Below, one piece after another: positions 33,200-41,139 of a stretch of 64,000 bases of DNA (position 1 is its first letter; each line of letters opens with the position of its first letter). Origin of the DNA: Rhynchopus euleeides. Taxonomy: Eukaryota > Euglenozoa > Diplonemea > Diplonemida > Diplonemidae. The translations under genes were made by a program, and so were the position numbers. Under the pieces are notes generated by a model. The model made no database searches, was not told the origin of the DNA, and was given only the letters and a program-made list of their open reading frames with translations. The stretch covers positions 992,001 through 1,056,000 of the forward strand of contig OY723315.1 of assembly GCA_963210315.1 (NCBI GenBank). The letters are read 5' to 3'.

Positions 33200-34210
33200 A
33201 TGCACAGCGCAGCAGCCAACCACCCGCCCCCCCTCCTTGCCGACCGGCACAGCGCACTGCAGCGCTGCGCCGAGGCTGCGCTCCACAAGGTGGCCCTCCT
33301 ATGCCACCACCACCAACAGCTGCTGCGTCAGCCTCCTGGGGATATTGACTCCGCCACCGCCACCCCTGCCGACGCAACAGCAGCCGCAAGCCCCATCTGC
33401 CCTGCCCTGCAGGATGACCGGGGAGCTACCGCCGGAGCCGGGGCCCTCCGCGTCGGGAGTGCTGTCTGGGGGGCGGAGGGTGGGTATGCGGGTGCCGGTG
33501 TGCGCTTCCCCCCAGACGAGGAGGAGGCGATGCAGCAGCGGCTCGAGCTGCTGGGTGTGGGGCGTGTCCCGGATGGGGTGCTGCGGGGGAAGGCGTCGGA
33601 GGCGAAGCGTCTGGAGAGCGTCCGCTCCCGCTTCGCGCTGGCAGCGGGTGTGGGTGTGGCGGGGGCGGTGCAGCTGCCTCTGCTGCACCACGGCAGCCAC
33701 AGCATAGCCCACGAGGGGGGTGCGGCTGTAGTGTGCAGCATGCCGCCTTTATATGAAGGCCCGATTCTCTCTTGTGGCATCGACATTATCGACATGTCGC
33801 GAGTGCATGCGATGCATGCGGAGCCCAACCGCCGCGCCGCCCTGGCAAAGCGCTCCCAACTCCACACAGGGGGCAGTGGTGGTGGCGGCGGCGGCGGCGC
33901 CACCACCCCTGAACACCTCGCAGCCTGCTGGGGTGTCAAGGAGTGCCTCGCAAAGGCGCTGCGGCACAACTGTCTTTACACCTCCCCGGCAGAGCTGGTG
34001 GTCGAAGCGCCCGGGAGTCTGCTGGACGAAGGGTCGGCAATCTCCCTCAAAGGGCGGGCAGAGGTGCACTGGAGGGGTCTACTGGTTGGGCCGGGAGGGC
34101 GGGGCACATCCCCGTCGGTTTGTGAAGGTGGTGGCCGACACGGTGTTGTTGCGGCGTCCCTAACAAACGATGGGACTCACCTGGTCGCTATTCTTGCACT
34201 GCTGGGATGA
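33200..34210 (+). CDS. AcpS-type 4'-phosphopantetheinyl transferase
   Basis: Transfers the phosphopantetheine arm from CoA to acyl carrier proteins. Three AcpS motifs are visible in the last 145 of about 336 residues: GIDIIDMSRV (Asp near 195, Mg-binding), WGVKECLAKAL (Glu near 248, the WxxKE motif), and a C-terminal AASLTNDGTHLVAI that matches the SISHxxxxAVA strand. The N-terminal 185 residues are extra compared with a typical 120-residue AcpS. They contain LQRCAEAALHKVALL and may include a mitochondrial targeting sequence. A poly-Gly insert (about 225-231) precedes the WxxKE helix. ATG 33200 follows the first AG after the pyrimidine tract; an in-frame ATG also exists at 33182. An acceptor-like CCCTGCAG at 33412 leaves the 5' structure uncertain. 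Confidence 0.75.
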   Translation: MHSAAANHPPPLLADRHSALQRCAEAALHKVALLCHHHQQLLRQPPGDIDSATATPADATAAASPICPALQDDRGATAGAGALRVGSAVWGAEGGYAGAGVRFPPDEEEAMQQRLELLGVGRVPDGVLRGKASEAKRLESVRSRFALAAGVGVAGAVQLPLLHHGSHSIAHEGGAAVVCSMPPLYEGPILSCGIDIIDMSRVHAMHAEPNRRAALAKRSQLHTGGSGGGGGGGATTPEHLAACWGVKECLAKALRHNCLYTSPAELVVEAPGSLLDEGSAISLKGRAEVHWRGLLVGPGGRGTSPSVCEGGGRHGVVAASLTNDGTHLVAILALLG

Positions 34211-34688
34211 CCTGTGGTGGTGGTGGGGGGGGGGGCAGGAGAGTCCCCTCCTGTCCCCTCCGATGGTGAGGTCAGGCGGAGGTGGGGGGGGTGGAGAGGG
34301 CTGTGACCGAGGATTTGGCTTGGCCCGTTCCCCCGTGCTGTTCCCGGCATTGTTGGGGCCGGTTGAAAACGTTTTTTTAGAGGGGTGAGGGCGTTGCTTG
34401 CGCTTTGGGAGGTTGGAAGGTGGATCTGGCATTCTGCGACGAGTAGTCGGTTCAAACCCCCGCCCCCCCCCCCCCTTTTTTTTAAGACACACGGTGCGCT
34501 AGTGTTAGCAACCACTAGTGGAGTCGACAACTGAAAACTCTTGTCGAAATCGACAACTGCCAGTAGATTTTGCCTGCAATCCCAGTGAGTTTCCGACTCG
34601 ACAAGTGCGAACACTTGTCGAGTTTGAGGTTGTCGACTCGCCTCGTTGAGGTCACTCGTACATGGCTAACCTACACACACACACACAC
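34211..34688. other. Intergenic region with nested GTCGAC inverted repeats
   Basis: It contains G-rich and C-rich runs, then a cluster of inverted repeats. Outer arms are GAGTCGACAAC (34521-34531) and GTTGTCGACTC (34629-34639). Inside are TTGTCGA/TCGACAA with an AA loop (34541-34556) and a perfect 12-bp stem with a CGAA loop (34596-34623). The last 18 bases (34671-34688) are the left copy of the retrotransposon's flanking repeat. No gene was seen. Confidence 0.7.
34671..34688 (+). repeat. Left flanking direct repeat of the retrotransposon (candidate target-site duplication)
   Basis: CTACACACACACACACAC, identical to 38594-38611 on the other side of the element. Confidence 0.65.
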
Positions 34689-37600
34689 GCTCCGCGACGA
34701 AAGACTCCGCACGTGGAAGGCGAGGATGCAGAAGGCCTGGACGCAGGAGGCGGGGATAGTGTTCTCGTACCTCGCAGACCGCTTCTGCGCCCCTACCACC
34801 TTCATGCGCCGCGAGGATGGCTCCTTCACGGCCTGCCCCAAGGAGGCGGATGAACTGCTGAGGAGCGATACTGCGTGGGGGGGCTACTTCCGGAAGTATG
34901 CGACGACGCCTGAGCCTCGCTGGGACACCTTCCGACAGAGGTACAGCGACTTCCTCCCTGACCCGGCCGAGATGGAGTGTAAGACCATTACGGCAGAAGA
35001 CGTTGGGACAGCGCTGGCTAAAATGTCTACATCCACCTCGCCGGGCCTACACGGCTGGAGGGTGCACGAGCTGCGGCAACTCCCAGGGGACCTCCTCAAG
35101 TTGTTCGCGGAGGTGTTCAATGAGGTCGAGAGATCGGGCGAATGGCCGGAGCAGCTGATGCACGCCATGATTTGCCTCATTCCCAAGCCCGGCAGCTCAG
35201 GTGAGCCGCTGTCGCAGCGCCCCATCAGCATCACTCCCGTGCTGTACAGGGTGTGGGCAGCAATCCGAGTGAAGCCTGCGCTGAAGTGGCTGGAGAGCAT
35301 TGCGCCTGAGGACTTGCACGGATGCAGACCTGGCCACGGCGCGGAGGACCTCATCTGGCACCTGGCAGCACGGATCGAAGAGGCCCACCTCACAGGACAG
35401 CCACTGTACGGTGTCGCCCTAGACTTTAAGAAATGCTTCGACACGGTGCCGATTGACCTGACCTTCTGTCTAGCTGCGGAGCTCGGCTTCGACGGCCGAG
35501 TCCTGCGCACCCTGCGGGCAGCGTACGGGTCAATGCAGCGGCACTTCCGGGTAAGCGGCACTATCGGGGAGGGCTTCCTGCCAACCAACGGCATCATGCA
35601 GGGCTGCCCCATTAGCGTCGTGCTGATCAACGTGCTGGTGGGTGTATGGATGCGCATGGCGGAGCACCGGCAGGGCACGAGGGCGTTGTCGTTTGTGGAC
35701 GATGTGTACGCGGTGACCCCCAGCCCGGGGACCCTGCAAGCAGTGGTGGATGACTCTGCAGATTTCTCCCACGATACCGGGATGGTAATATGCGCAGAGG
35801 TCAAGTCACATGTCTTCTCGACGTCCCCCGAGCCGTTGACCCCGATAGTCTACCGGACACGGGACGGCACGGCTACCCCCCTTCGACAGCGCGATAGCTT
35901 CGACTGCCTCGGGGCCATGCTGCATGCGCGCCCGCTCGAGGGACCCGAGGTGCCCAAATCGGAGCGCGTCGCCCGCCGAAAAGAGGGCGCAGAGCAGAAC
36001 CTGCGCAGGACCTCGGCACTGCCCCTACCGGTGCAGTGGAAGGGGCAGGCAGCAGCGATGACAGCGGGGTCCAGGCTCTACTACGACGCCCTGGTCACCC
36101 GCTGGGAGGACGCCGACATCAGGCGATGGAGGGGGCTCTTCGTCGCCGCGCTGTGGTCCGGACCCCCCCGCAGGGCGCGGGAGGCTGTGCTGGATGTCCT
36201 CCACCATGCACATCGGGTGGACCCCGCCGTCGCCCCCCGCTACCGGCAGATCACCACCTGGGCCATGCAGGTCAAGAAGTGGGGCCGCTGCAGGGTTCTG
36301 TCTGAGACGGCTTGGGATAGCAGAGTGAGGCTTACAGGGACAGGCCCCTTCGCGCTTTTCCGAGCGGCCCTTCGGTGGATAGGATGGAGCTGGAGCACGG
36401 CGACCACCCTATCTTACACTGATGAAGCGGGACGGAGCATAGTCTTCGACCCCACCGCAGCAACAACGAGCGGATGGGGGATCTTCGCTCATGACCTCCG
36501 CCAGGCCCTACGTACACAGGTGGCCAAGGCGCTGGCTGGTCGTCGTGACGACTTTGCGGGCGCTCAGCACGGCATCGACGGGCAAGCCACACGCTGCGTC
36601 CTGGAGGGAGAGGGCGCCGCGGTCACGGGATACCAACGGGGCCTCCTTCGTTCCGTCATTGCAGGGGCGGTGCCTGTCCGAGGGCGCACGGGGCAGGGCG
36701 GGATCTGCCGATACTGCAACGCAGGCACCCCCGAGACGGTGATGCACCTATGGTGGGAGTGCTCCGCGTGGGACCCAATCCGACAAAACCACCCCATTAC
36801 GGCTGTGGACCGGTCAACCTGGCCACCTTGCTTGGCGTTATGCGGGGTGGCGCCCGCCTTTAGACACGGCATCCCGGAGGACAGGCAGCCCCTGCCACTA
36901 TCCTTCGCACGCAGGGTGGATATAGTGGCGCAGCTGCACCGCTACTTCATTGCAATCCTCTCGGCGCGGCAGGAGAAAGATGGACTGCTCGACCGCTCCG
37001 CGCGCCACCACCGCACCCTTCACTGTCCATGGGGGTGGTGCACACCCAACCCCGAACAGGCCTGCATCCCTGTGCGGGCGCCGTCCACTGTCAAACAGAC
37101 GTGGGGCAAGCGCCCCCCGGAGCTGTGGGTGGCCCTCTGCGACTGGCTGCGGGGCCTGAAATGGGGGCCGCAGGGAGGGGAGCACACCGTGACCCTCATG
37201 GAGTTGGCTGTCGACTTCGAGCTGTCGACCGGCCTCACCCTCCCAGAAGTCGAAACGCGCCGCATCCGCCCCCACACACCTGACCCCCCTGAGAGGGGGC
37301 CGCGGGAGGCCCGCCCACGCATCCCCGAGGGCGCATCCCCGGGGCTCACCCTCTACTTCGACGGCGGAGCAAGGGACAACGGCACCCCCTTCGCCCTGGC
37401 GGGTGCAGGTGCGGTGCTCTACCGAGACGGCCTCAAGGTGTCGGAAGAGATCCTCCCTCTGCTGAACGTACGCAGCAACAACATCGCTGAGTACGAAGGG
37501 GTTCGGGCGGGCCTACGGCTGCTCAGAAGGGGCGACCCGCCCCCTGAGGGGAACGTTACGGTGCGGGGTGACTCGCAGGTGGTGCTGCGACACCTAAAAG

Positions 37601-38593
37601 GGGAAGCGGTTTGCCGCGATAAATCCCTCCGCCCCCTCTTCCTCAGCACGGCACGGCTGGCTGCCGACCTCGGGCCCCGGATCACCCTTACGTATGAGCA
37701 CGTGAAAAGGGAACTCAACGTCGATGCGGACGCCCTGAGCAACGCCGCCATGGACGAGGCTGAGAGGCAGGGGGAGACCTCGCAGGAGCAGCTGCGGCAG
37801 GACTTCGCAGCCTTCCAGAAGAGCATCCTGGGCAAGGCTCACTCGTTGAGGCAGCTCTGCGAGGTGGTGCGCAAGACTTCCAAGCAACCATGGCACTGTG
37901 GCCACACTGCGAGCTCCACTGTCCTCACCGCGATCGGGGGAACCGTGGCAGGGGGCCTGTCCAGGAGAGCCCAGCTCAGCCCAGCCACCGAGTCGGTGAT
38001 GCGCAGCCTCCAAGCGCACACGGCAGGCCCGGGCTTGAACCAGCGGGACACAGCCTTCCACTCCCGCGGCATGGCGTGGGCCGCAACCTTCGCACCGCAG
38101 CCCCACTACCCAGAGGGGTGGCAGCAAGCGGCCCAGCAATGGACTGCCAGCAGCCGGCAAGCCAACGCCCGGACAGGACGGTCATGGGAACGACGGGGCG
38201 CTGCTCCCCGGACTGCCCCCCCTGGAGCCAGACGGAACGCGAAGATGCTTACCTGCGCTCTGCACTGGAAACCCCGCTGCGTGGACTGCCGGCGCCGGCG
38301 CCTCTCGGAAGAGGACTGCTGCCGGGACCACCACGGGAAGAACGACGGCTTGCAAGTCACCATGGAATTTTGCAAGACGCATCGCATGGGCCGGTGCGGG
38401 GACTGCCACAGCAGTGCGAAATCACTCACACACTGTTGCGGCACGCACCACGCTGGCTATGCCTCACGCCCTCCTCGGAGTGGCACTGAGTTGGCCCCAC
38501 ACTCTAACCCGAGTGGGGCATCCGCTGTGACGTAGGGGTGGGCGGGGAGTGGGCACAGATCCGCGCAGGGTTACCCACTTAAAACCACTATCA
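34689..38593 (+). mobile_element. 5'-truncated non-LTR retrotransposon inserted in an (AC)n tract
   Basis: A reverse transcriptase/RNase H ORF fills most of the 3.9 kb. There are no LTRs, integrase or protease. Identical 18-bp repeats (CTACAC...) flank it and look like a target-site duplication in a microsatellite. No endonuclease and no ORF1 are present, so the 5' part was probably lost on insertion, as is usual for target-primed reverse transcription. The short 3' tail after the stop codon (38536-38593) has no poly-A run. The continuing open frame indicates a fairly recent insertion. The right-hand junction TACACACAC-ACCGCCCCACC also occurs unoccupied near 44898-44922. Confidence 0.8.
34726..38535 (+). 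CDS. Retrotransposon polyprotein: reverse transcriptase and RNase H
   Basis: About 1,269 residues from the first in-frame ATG; the frame is open further upstream, as expected for a truncated element. Domains in order: pre-RT region; reverse transcriptase with TSPGLHGW, LIPKPG, RPIS, LDFKKCFDTV, NGIMQGCP and the catalytic FVDD at about 323-326; thumb; a CCHC-type knuckle from residue 661 (CRYCNAGTPETVMHLWWEC); RNase H from about 875 with YFDGGARDN, AEYEGV, GDSQVV and NVDADALSN; and a C-terminal Cys/His-rich segment from about 1177 with several CxxC pairs. The RNase H carries the expected Asp, Glu, Asp and Asp residues. The ORF appears intact for these two activities, but the endonuclease is missing. 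Confidence 0.9.
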   Translation: MQKAWTQEAGIVFSYLADRFCAPTTFMRREDGSFTACPKEADELLRSDTAWGGYFRKYATTPEPRWDTFRQRYSDFLPDPAEMECKTITAEDVGTALAKMSTSTSPGLHGWRVHELRQLPGDLLKLFAEVFNEVERSGEWPEQLMHAMICLIPKPGSSGEPLSQRPISITPVLYRVWAAIRVKPALKWLESIAPEDLHGCRPGHGAEDLIWHLAARIEEAHLTGQPLYGVALDFKKCFDTVPIDLTFCLAAELGFDGRVLRTLRAAYGSMQRHFRVSGTIGEGFLPTNGIMQGCPISVVLINVLVGVWMRMAEHRQGTRALSFVDDVYAVTPSPGTLQAVVDDSADFSHDTGMVICAEVKSHVFSTSPEPLTPIVYRTRDGTATPLRQRDSFDCLGAMLHARPLEGPEVPKSERVARRKEGAEQNLRRTSALPLPVQWKGQAAAMTAGSRLYYDALVTRWEDADIRRWRGLFVAALWSGPPRRAREAVLDVLHHAHRVDPAVAPRYRQITTWAMQVKKWGRCRVLSETAWDSRVRLTGTGPFALFRAALRWIGWSWSTATTLSYTDEAGRSIVFDPTAATTSGWGIFAHDLRQALRTQVAKALAGRRDDFAGAQHGIDGQATRCVLEGEGAAVTGYQRGLLRSVIAGAVPVRGRTGQGGICRYCNAGTPETVMHLWWECSAWDPIRQNHPITAVDRSTWPPCLALCGVAPAFRHGIPEDRQPLPLSFARRVDIVAQLHRYFIAILSARQEKDGLLDRSARHHRTLHCPWGWCTPNPEQACIPVRAPSTVKQTWGKRPPELWVALCDWLRGLKWGPQGGEHTVTLMELAVDFELSTGLTLPEVETRRIRPHTPDPPERGPREARPRIPEGASPGLTLYFDGGARDNGTPFALAGAGAVLYRDGLKVSEEILPLLNVRSNNIAEYEGVRAGLRLLRRGDPPPEGNVTVRGDSQVVLRHLKGEAVCRDKSLRPLFLSTARLAADLGPRITLTYEHVKRELNVDADALSNAAMDEAERQGETSQEQLRQDFAAFQKSILGKAHSLRQLCEVVRKTSKQPWHCGHTASSTVLTAIGGTVAGGLSRRAQLSPATESVMRSLQAHTAGPGLNQRDTAFHSRGMAWAATFAPQPHYPEGWQQAAQQWTASSRQANARTGRSWERRGAAPRTAPPGARRNAKMLTCALHWKPRCVDCRRRRLSEEDCCRDHHGKNDGLQVTMEFCKTHRMGRCGDCHSSAKSLTHCCGTHHAGYASRPPRSGTELAPHSNPSGASAVT

Positions 38594-38611
38594 CTACACA
38601 CACACACACAC
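38594..38611 (+). repeat. Right flanking direct repeat of the retrotransposon
   Basis: Identical 18-base copy of 34671-34688, followed by CGCCCCACCCC. Confidence 0.65.
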
Positions 38612-38853
38612 CGCCCCACCCCACAGGCTAGAGGGAGGCCACGCAGCGGAGGGCAGCCCGGGGAGGGGACTGGAAAGGGTGAACCCCCCCTCTCTCTATC
38701 TCTTCTCTTCGCCACCCCACACACACCTGTCTCTCTCTCTCTCTCTCTTCCCCCCTCCCCCCCTTGCACACACACCTGCACCCGCTCCCATCCCCTATTC
38801 CCACCCGCTTTTCAATAGAGTTTTTTTTACCCCCTCCCCTCCCATTTCTCCCC

Positions 38854-38920
38854 CCACAACCCGCATAACGAGTGAAGGGTGATCATTCTTGTGCTCCCTT
38901 CCACTTCTATTTCACTACCC
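38854..38920 (+). repeat. Dispersed element A, copy 2
   Basis: Best copy of the family, together with 45449-45515. Both read CCACAACC, then GCATAACGAGTGAA, GGTGATCATTCTTGTGCTCC, and end TTTCACTACCCCC. The element contains a small inverted pair (GAAGGG/CCCTTC). It ends about 50 bases before the kinase ATG, and the pyrimidine tract of the acceptor follows directly. Confidence 0.75.
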
Positions 38921-38970
38921 CCTCCACATCTCCCCTCCTCCCCCCCCTTCCCCAGCCCTCGGGGGAGGCG

Positions 38971-41139
38971 ATGATGGCAACCGACACCGACAGCGACATG
39001 CTGGGGGATGCTGACTACGAGGTGATGCGTATCAACAGCTTCCAGACCCCCCCGCAGACGCCGCTCCCTCTCGCGTGTGGTGGGGAGGCGTTTCCGTCGA
39101 CCCCGCCGCAGTTTCTCGGGGGGCAGTGCACGCCGCCTGACTCGGTGATTGCAGCGCCGTTCTCCGTCACCCCGACCCCGGTGAAGAGCAGCAGGAGGCA
39201 TGCCCATGGCACCCCCGGGGCAAGCTCTGCGGTGAAGCGGAGGCTCGCAGATGACATCGGGACACCACAGAAGCGGTGGGTCTCCGATGGGTGCCCCTCT
39301 CCGCACAAGTCGCTCTTCGAGGAGTGGCAGCCTGCAGCAATGAGCCCGCAGCCCGTTCCCAGCAGGGAGCCGGAGTACCACCACTACCACCATCACCAGC
39401 AGCACAACCACAGCCACAGCCACGGCGCGGCGCGCCCGCCGCAGCATCCGCCTGTTCGAAGGGGGTCTCCTCAGCCTTTTGCAGGGTCCTGTTCGACGAC
39501 GTCGCTCAGCGTGTCGCGGAATGGGTCCGACGTGCGTGAGTGGGGTGGCACCTTCACAGGGTGTGCGGAGGGGAGCCTGGGCAGGAGCCTGATCAGCAGA
39601 GGGCGGCTGCATCTCGGCAGCTACGGCATGGACTGCCCTGAGGCGGATCACACGCAGTCGGAGAGTGGCGATGAGGCGATGTCGGATGCCTCCAGCTCTG
39701 ACGACGGGGCGAGTCGCATCGGGACACATCTCCAACTCATCGATGAGCTCGGGCGTGGGAGCTACGGCGTGGTGTATAAGGTGCTGCACAGGCTGGATGG
39801 GAAGTATTATGCGGTGAAGAAGAGCCTGCGTGCCGTGGAGGGGCATGTGACGAGGGAGAACCGCCTGCAGGAGGTGTATTCGCTCGCCGCGCTGCCGCGC
39901 TGCCTGCACATCGTGAAGTATCACGACTGCTGGTTTGAGCAGAACCACCTGCACATCCGGTTTGAATACTGCGAGGGTGGGACGATCGCCTCCGTCCCGC
40001 CCCACAAGTGGACCTACGCAAGCATCCTGGACCTCTTCTTCCAGCTCCTCACCGGGCTGAAGTGTCTCCACCAGGTGAATGTTGTGCATCTCGATGTGAA
40101 GCCGGAGAACATCTACATCACACGGGCCAACGGGGAGATCATCTACAAGCTGGGTGACTTCGGGCTGGTGCGCAAGATCAACAAGGATGCGACGCAGCAC
40201 TGGGTGGGGGAGAACCGGGATGAGGGTGACGCGCGGTACCTCTGCCAGGCCTTTCTGCGTGGGGTATGTCACAAAGCTGGGGTGGGTGGGTGGGTGGGGT
40301 CGCCTTGCAACAAGCGTCCTGCAGCCTGCATTCCCCCACCCCTTCAAGGTGGGCAATGCAGCACAATGCAGCACATCACACGGGAGCTTCTCGTTCAGTG
40401 CCGAGAGTTGGAATCCTCACACACCCCACACCCCTGCACCCCCACACCGCGCCTCACAGGCGGGTTCTCCCAAGGCGGCGGACGTCTTCTCCTTGGCTGC
40501 GACGATCTATGAAATGGCGCGTGGGATGCCTCTGCCCGTGCAAGGCGATGAGTGGGAGTATGTCCGCAGCTACCCTGCAGCAGACATCGAGGATAGGTAC
40601 AAGCCGGAGTTCATCCAGGTATGCGATGATTCTGTTGCCGTCTTCCTGCATGAGCCCCTTCTTCGTAATCATGCTGCACGCTGCTCTCCTGCATCAGGGA
40701 GGCATCAAGACCTCCAACGCAACACCCACCACCACAGCTGATCAAGAGCTGCATGGAGAAGGAGCCGCACAAGCGACCGGATGTGCCTCAGATCTGCGAG
40801 AATGGGATTTTTGACGACATCAAGGCGCAGTGCCGGCAGCCAGAGCAAGTGGCTGCAAAGGAGGCCTGCCTCCGCAGCTGGCGCCAGAGGATCGCCGAAC
40901 GCAGGCGCGAGCGCGAGGCCCACATCCCGGCAGCTGTGTTCCCGGAGGCTGCCGCAGCGACGGTTCCCGCTACTGTGCCCACCCACGCATCCCCGCCTGA
41001 CAGGTCTGGGTCCGGCACCTCGTCACAGGGGCTGTCCCCCTCCTCAGCAGAGGCAGGCAGCAGCACCGAGCAGCCGCGTACGCTGTATAGGCCTTATGGT
41101 GACCAACACCCGGTCCCGCCACCCCTTCCCTTGCACTGA
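38971..41139 (+). CDS. Wee1/Myt1-family protein kinase, three exons
   Basis: Likely inhibitory kinase for a cyclin-dependent kinase. Exons 38971-40263, 40460-40618 and 40738-41139 give 617 residues. Residues 1-250 are a disordered N-terminus with a His-rich run (HHYHHHQQHNHSHSH). The kinase domain begins near 255: GRGSYGVV (261-268), Lys283 in YAVKK, HLDVKPEN with Asp375, DFG with Asp396, and the activation segment DEGDARY, which is the family signature (EGDxRY). DVFSLAATIYEMA and KRPDVP follow in exons 2 and 3. HLDVKP resembles Myt1 more than Wee1, but no membrane anchor is visible. Two tandem ATGs (38971, 38974) follow an acceptor-like CCCCAG at 38955. The C-terminal tail is Pro/Ser-rich. 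Confidence 0.88.
40264..40459 (+). other. Kinase gene intron 1
   Basis: Donor GTATGT at 40264, acceptor GCCTCACAG ending at 40459, 196 bp, phase 0. It separates the activation segment from the AGSPKAADVFSL strand. Confidence 0.8.
40619..40737 (+). other. Kinase gene intron 2
   Basis: Donor GTATGC at 40619, acceptor CACCACAG ending at 40737, 119 bp, phase 0. It joins KPEFIQ to LIKSCMEKEPHKRPD, matching kinase subdomain XI. Confidence 0.8.

Noticed and set aside
34389-34462. tRNA gene, suggested by GGTTCAAACCCCC
   Set aside because: The T-arm does not pair properly, and no matching acceptor or anticodon stems could be drawn.
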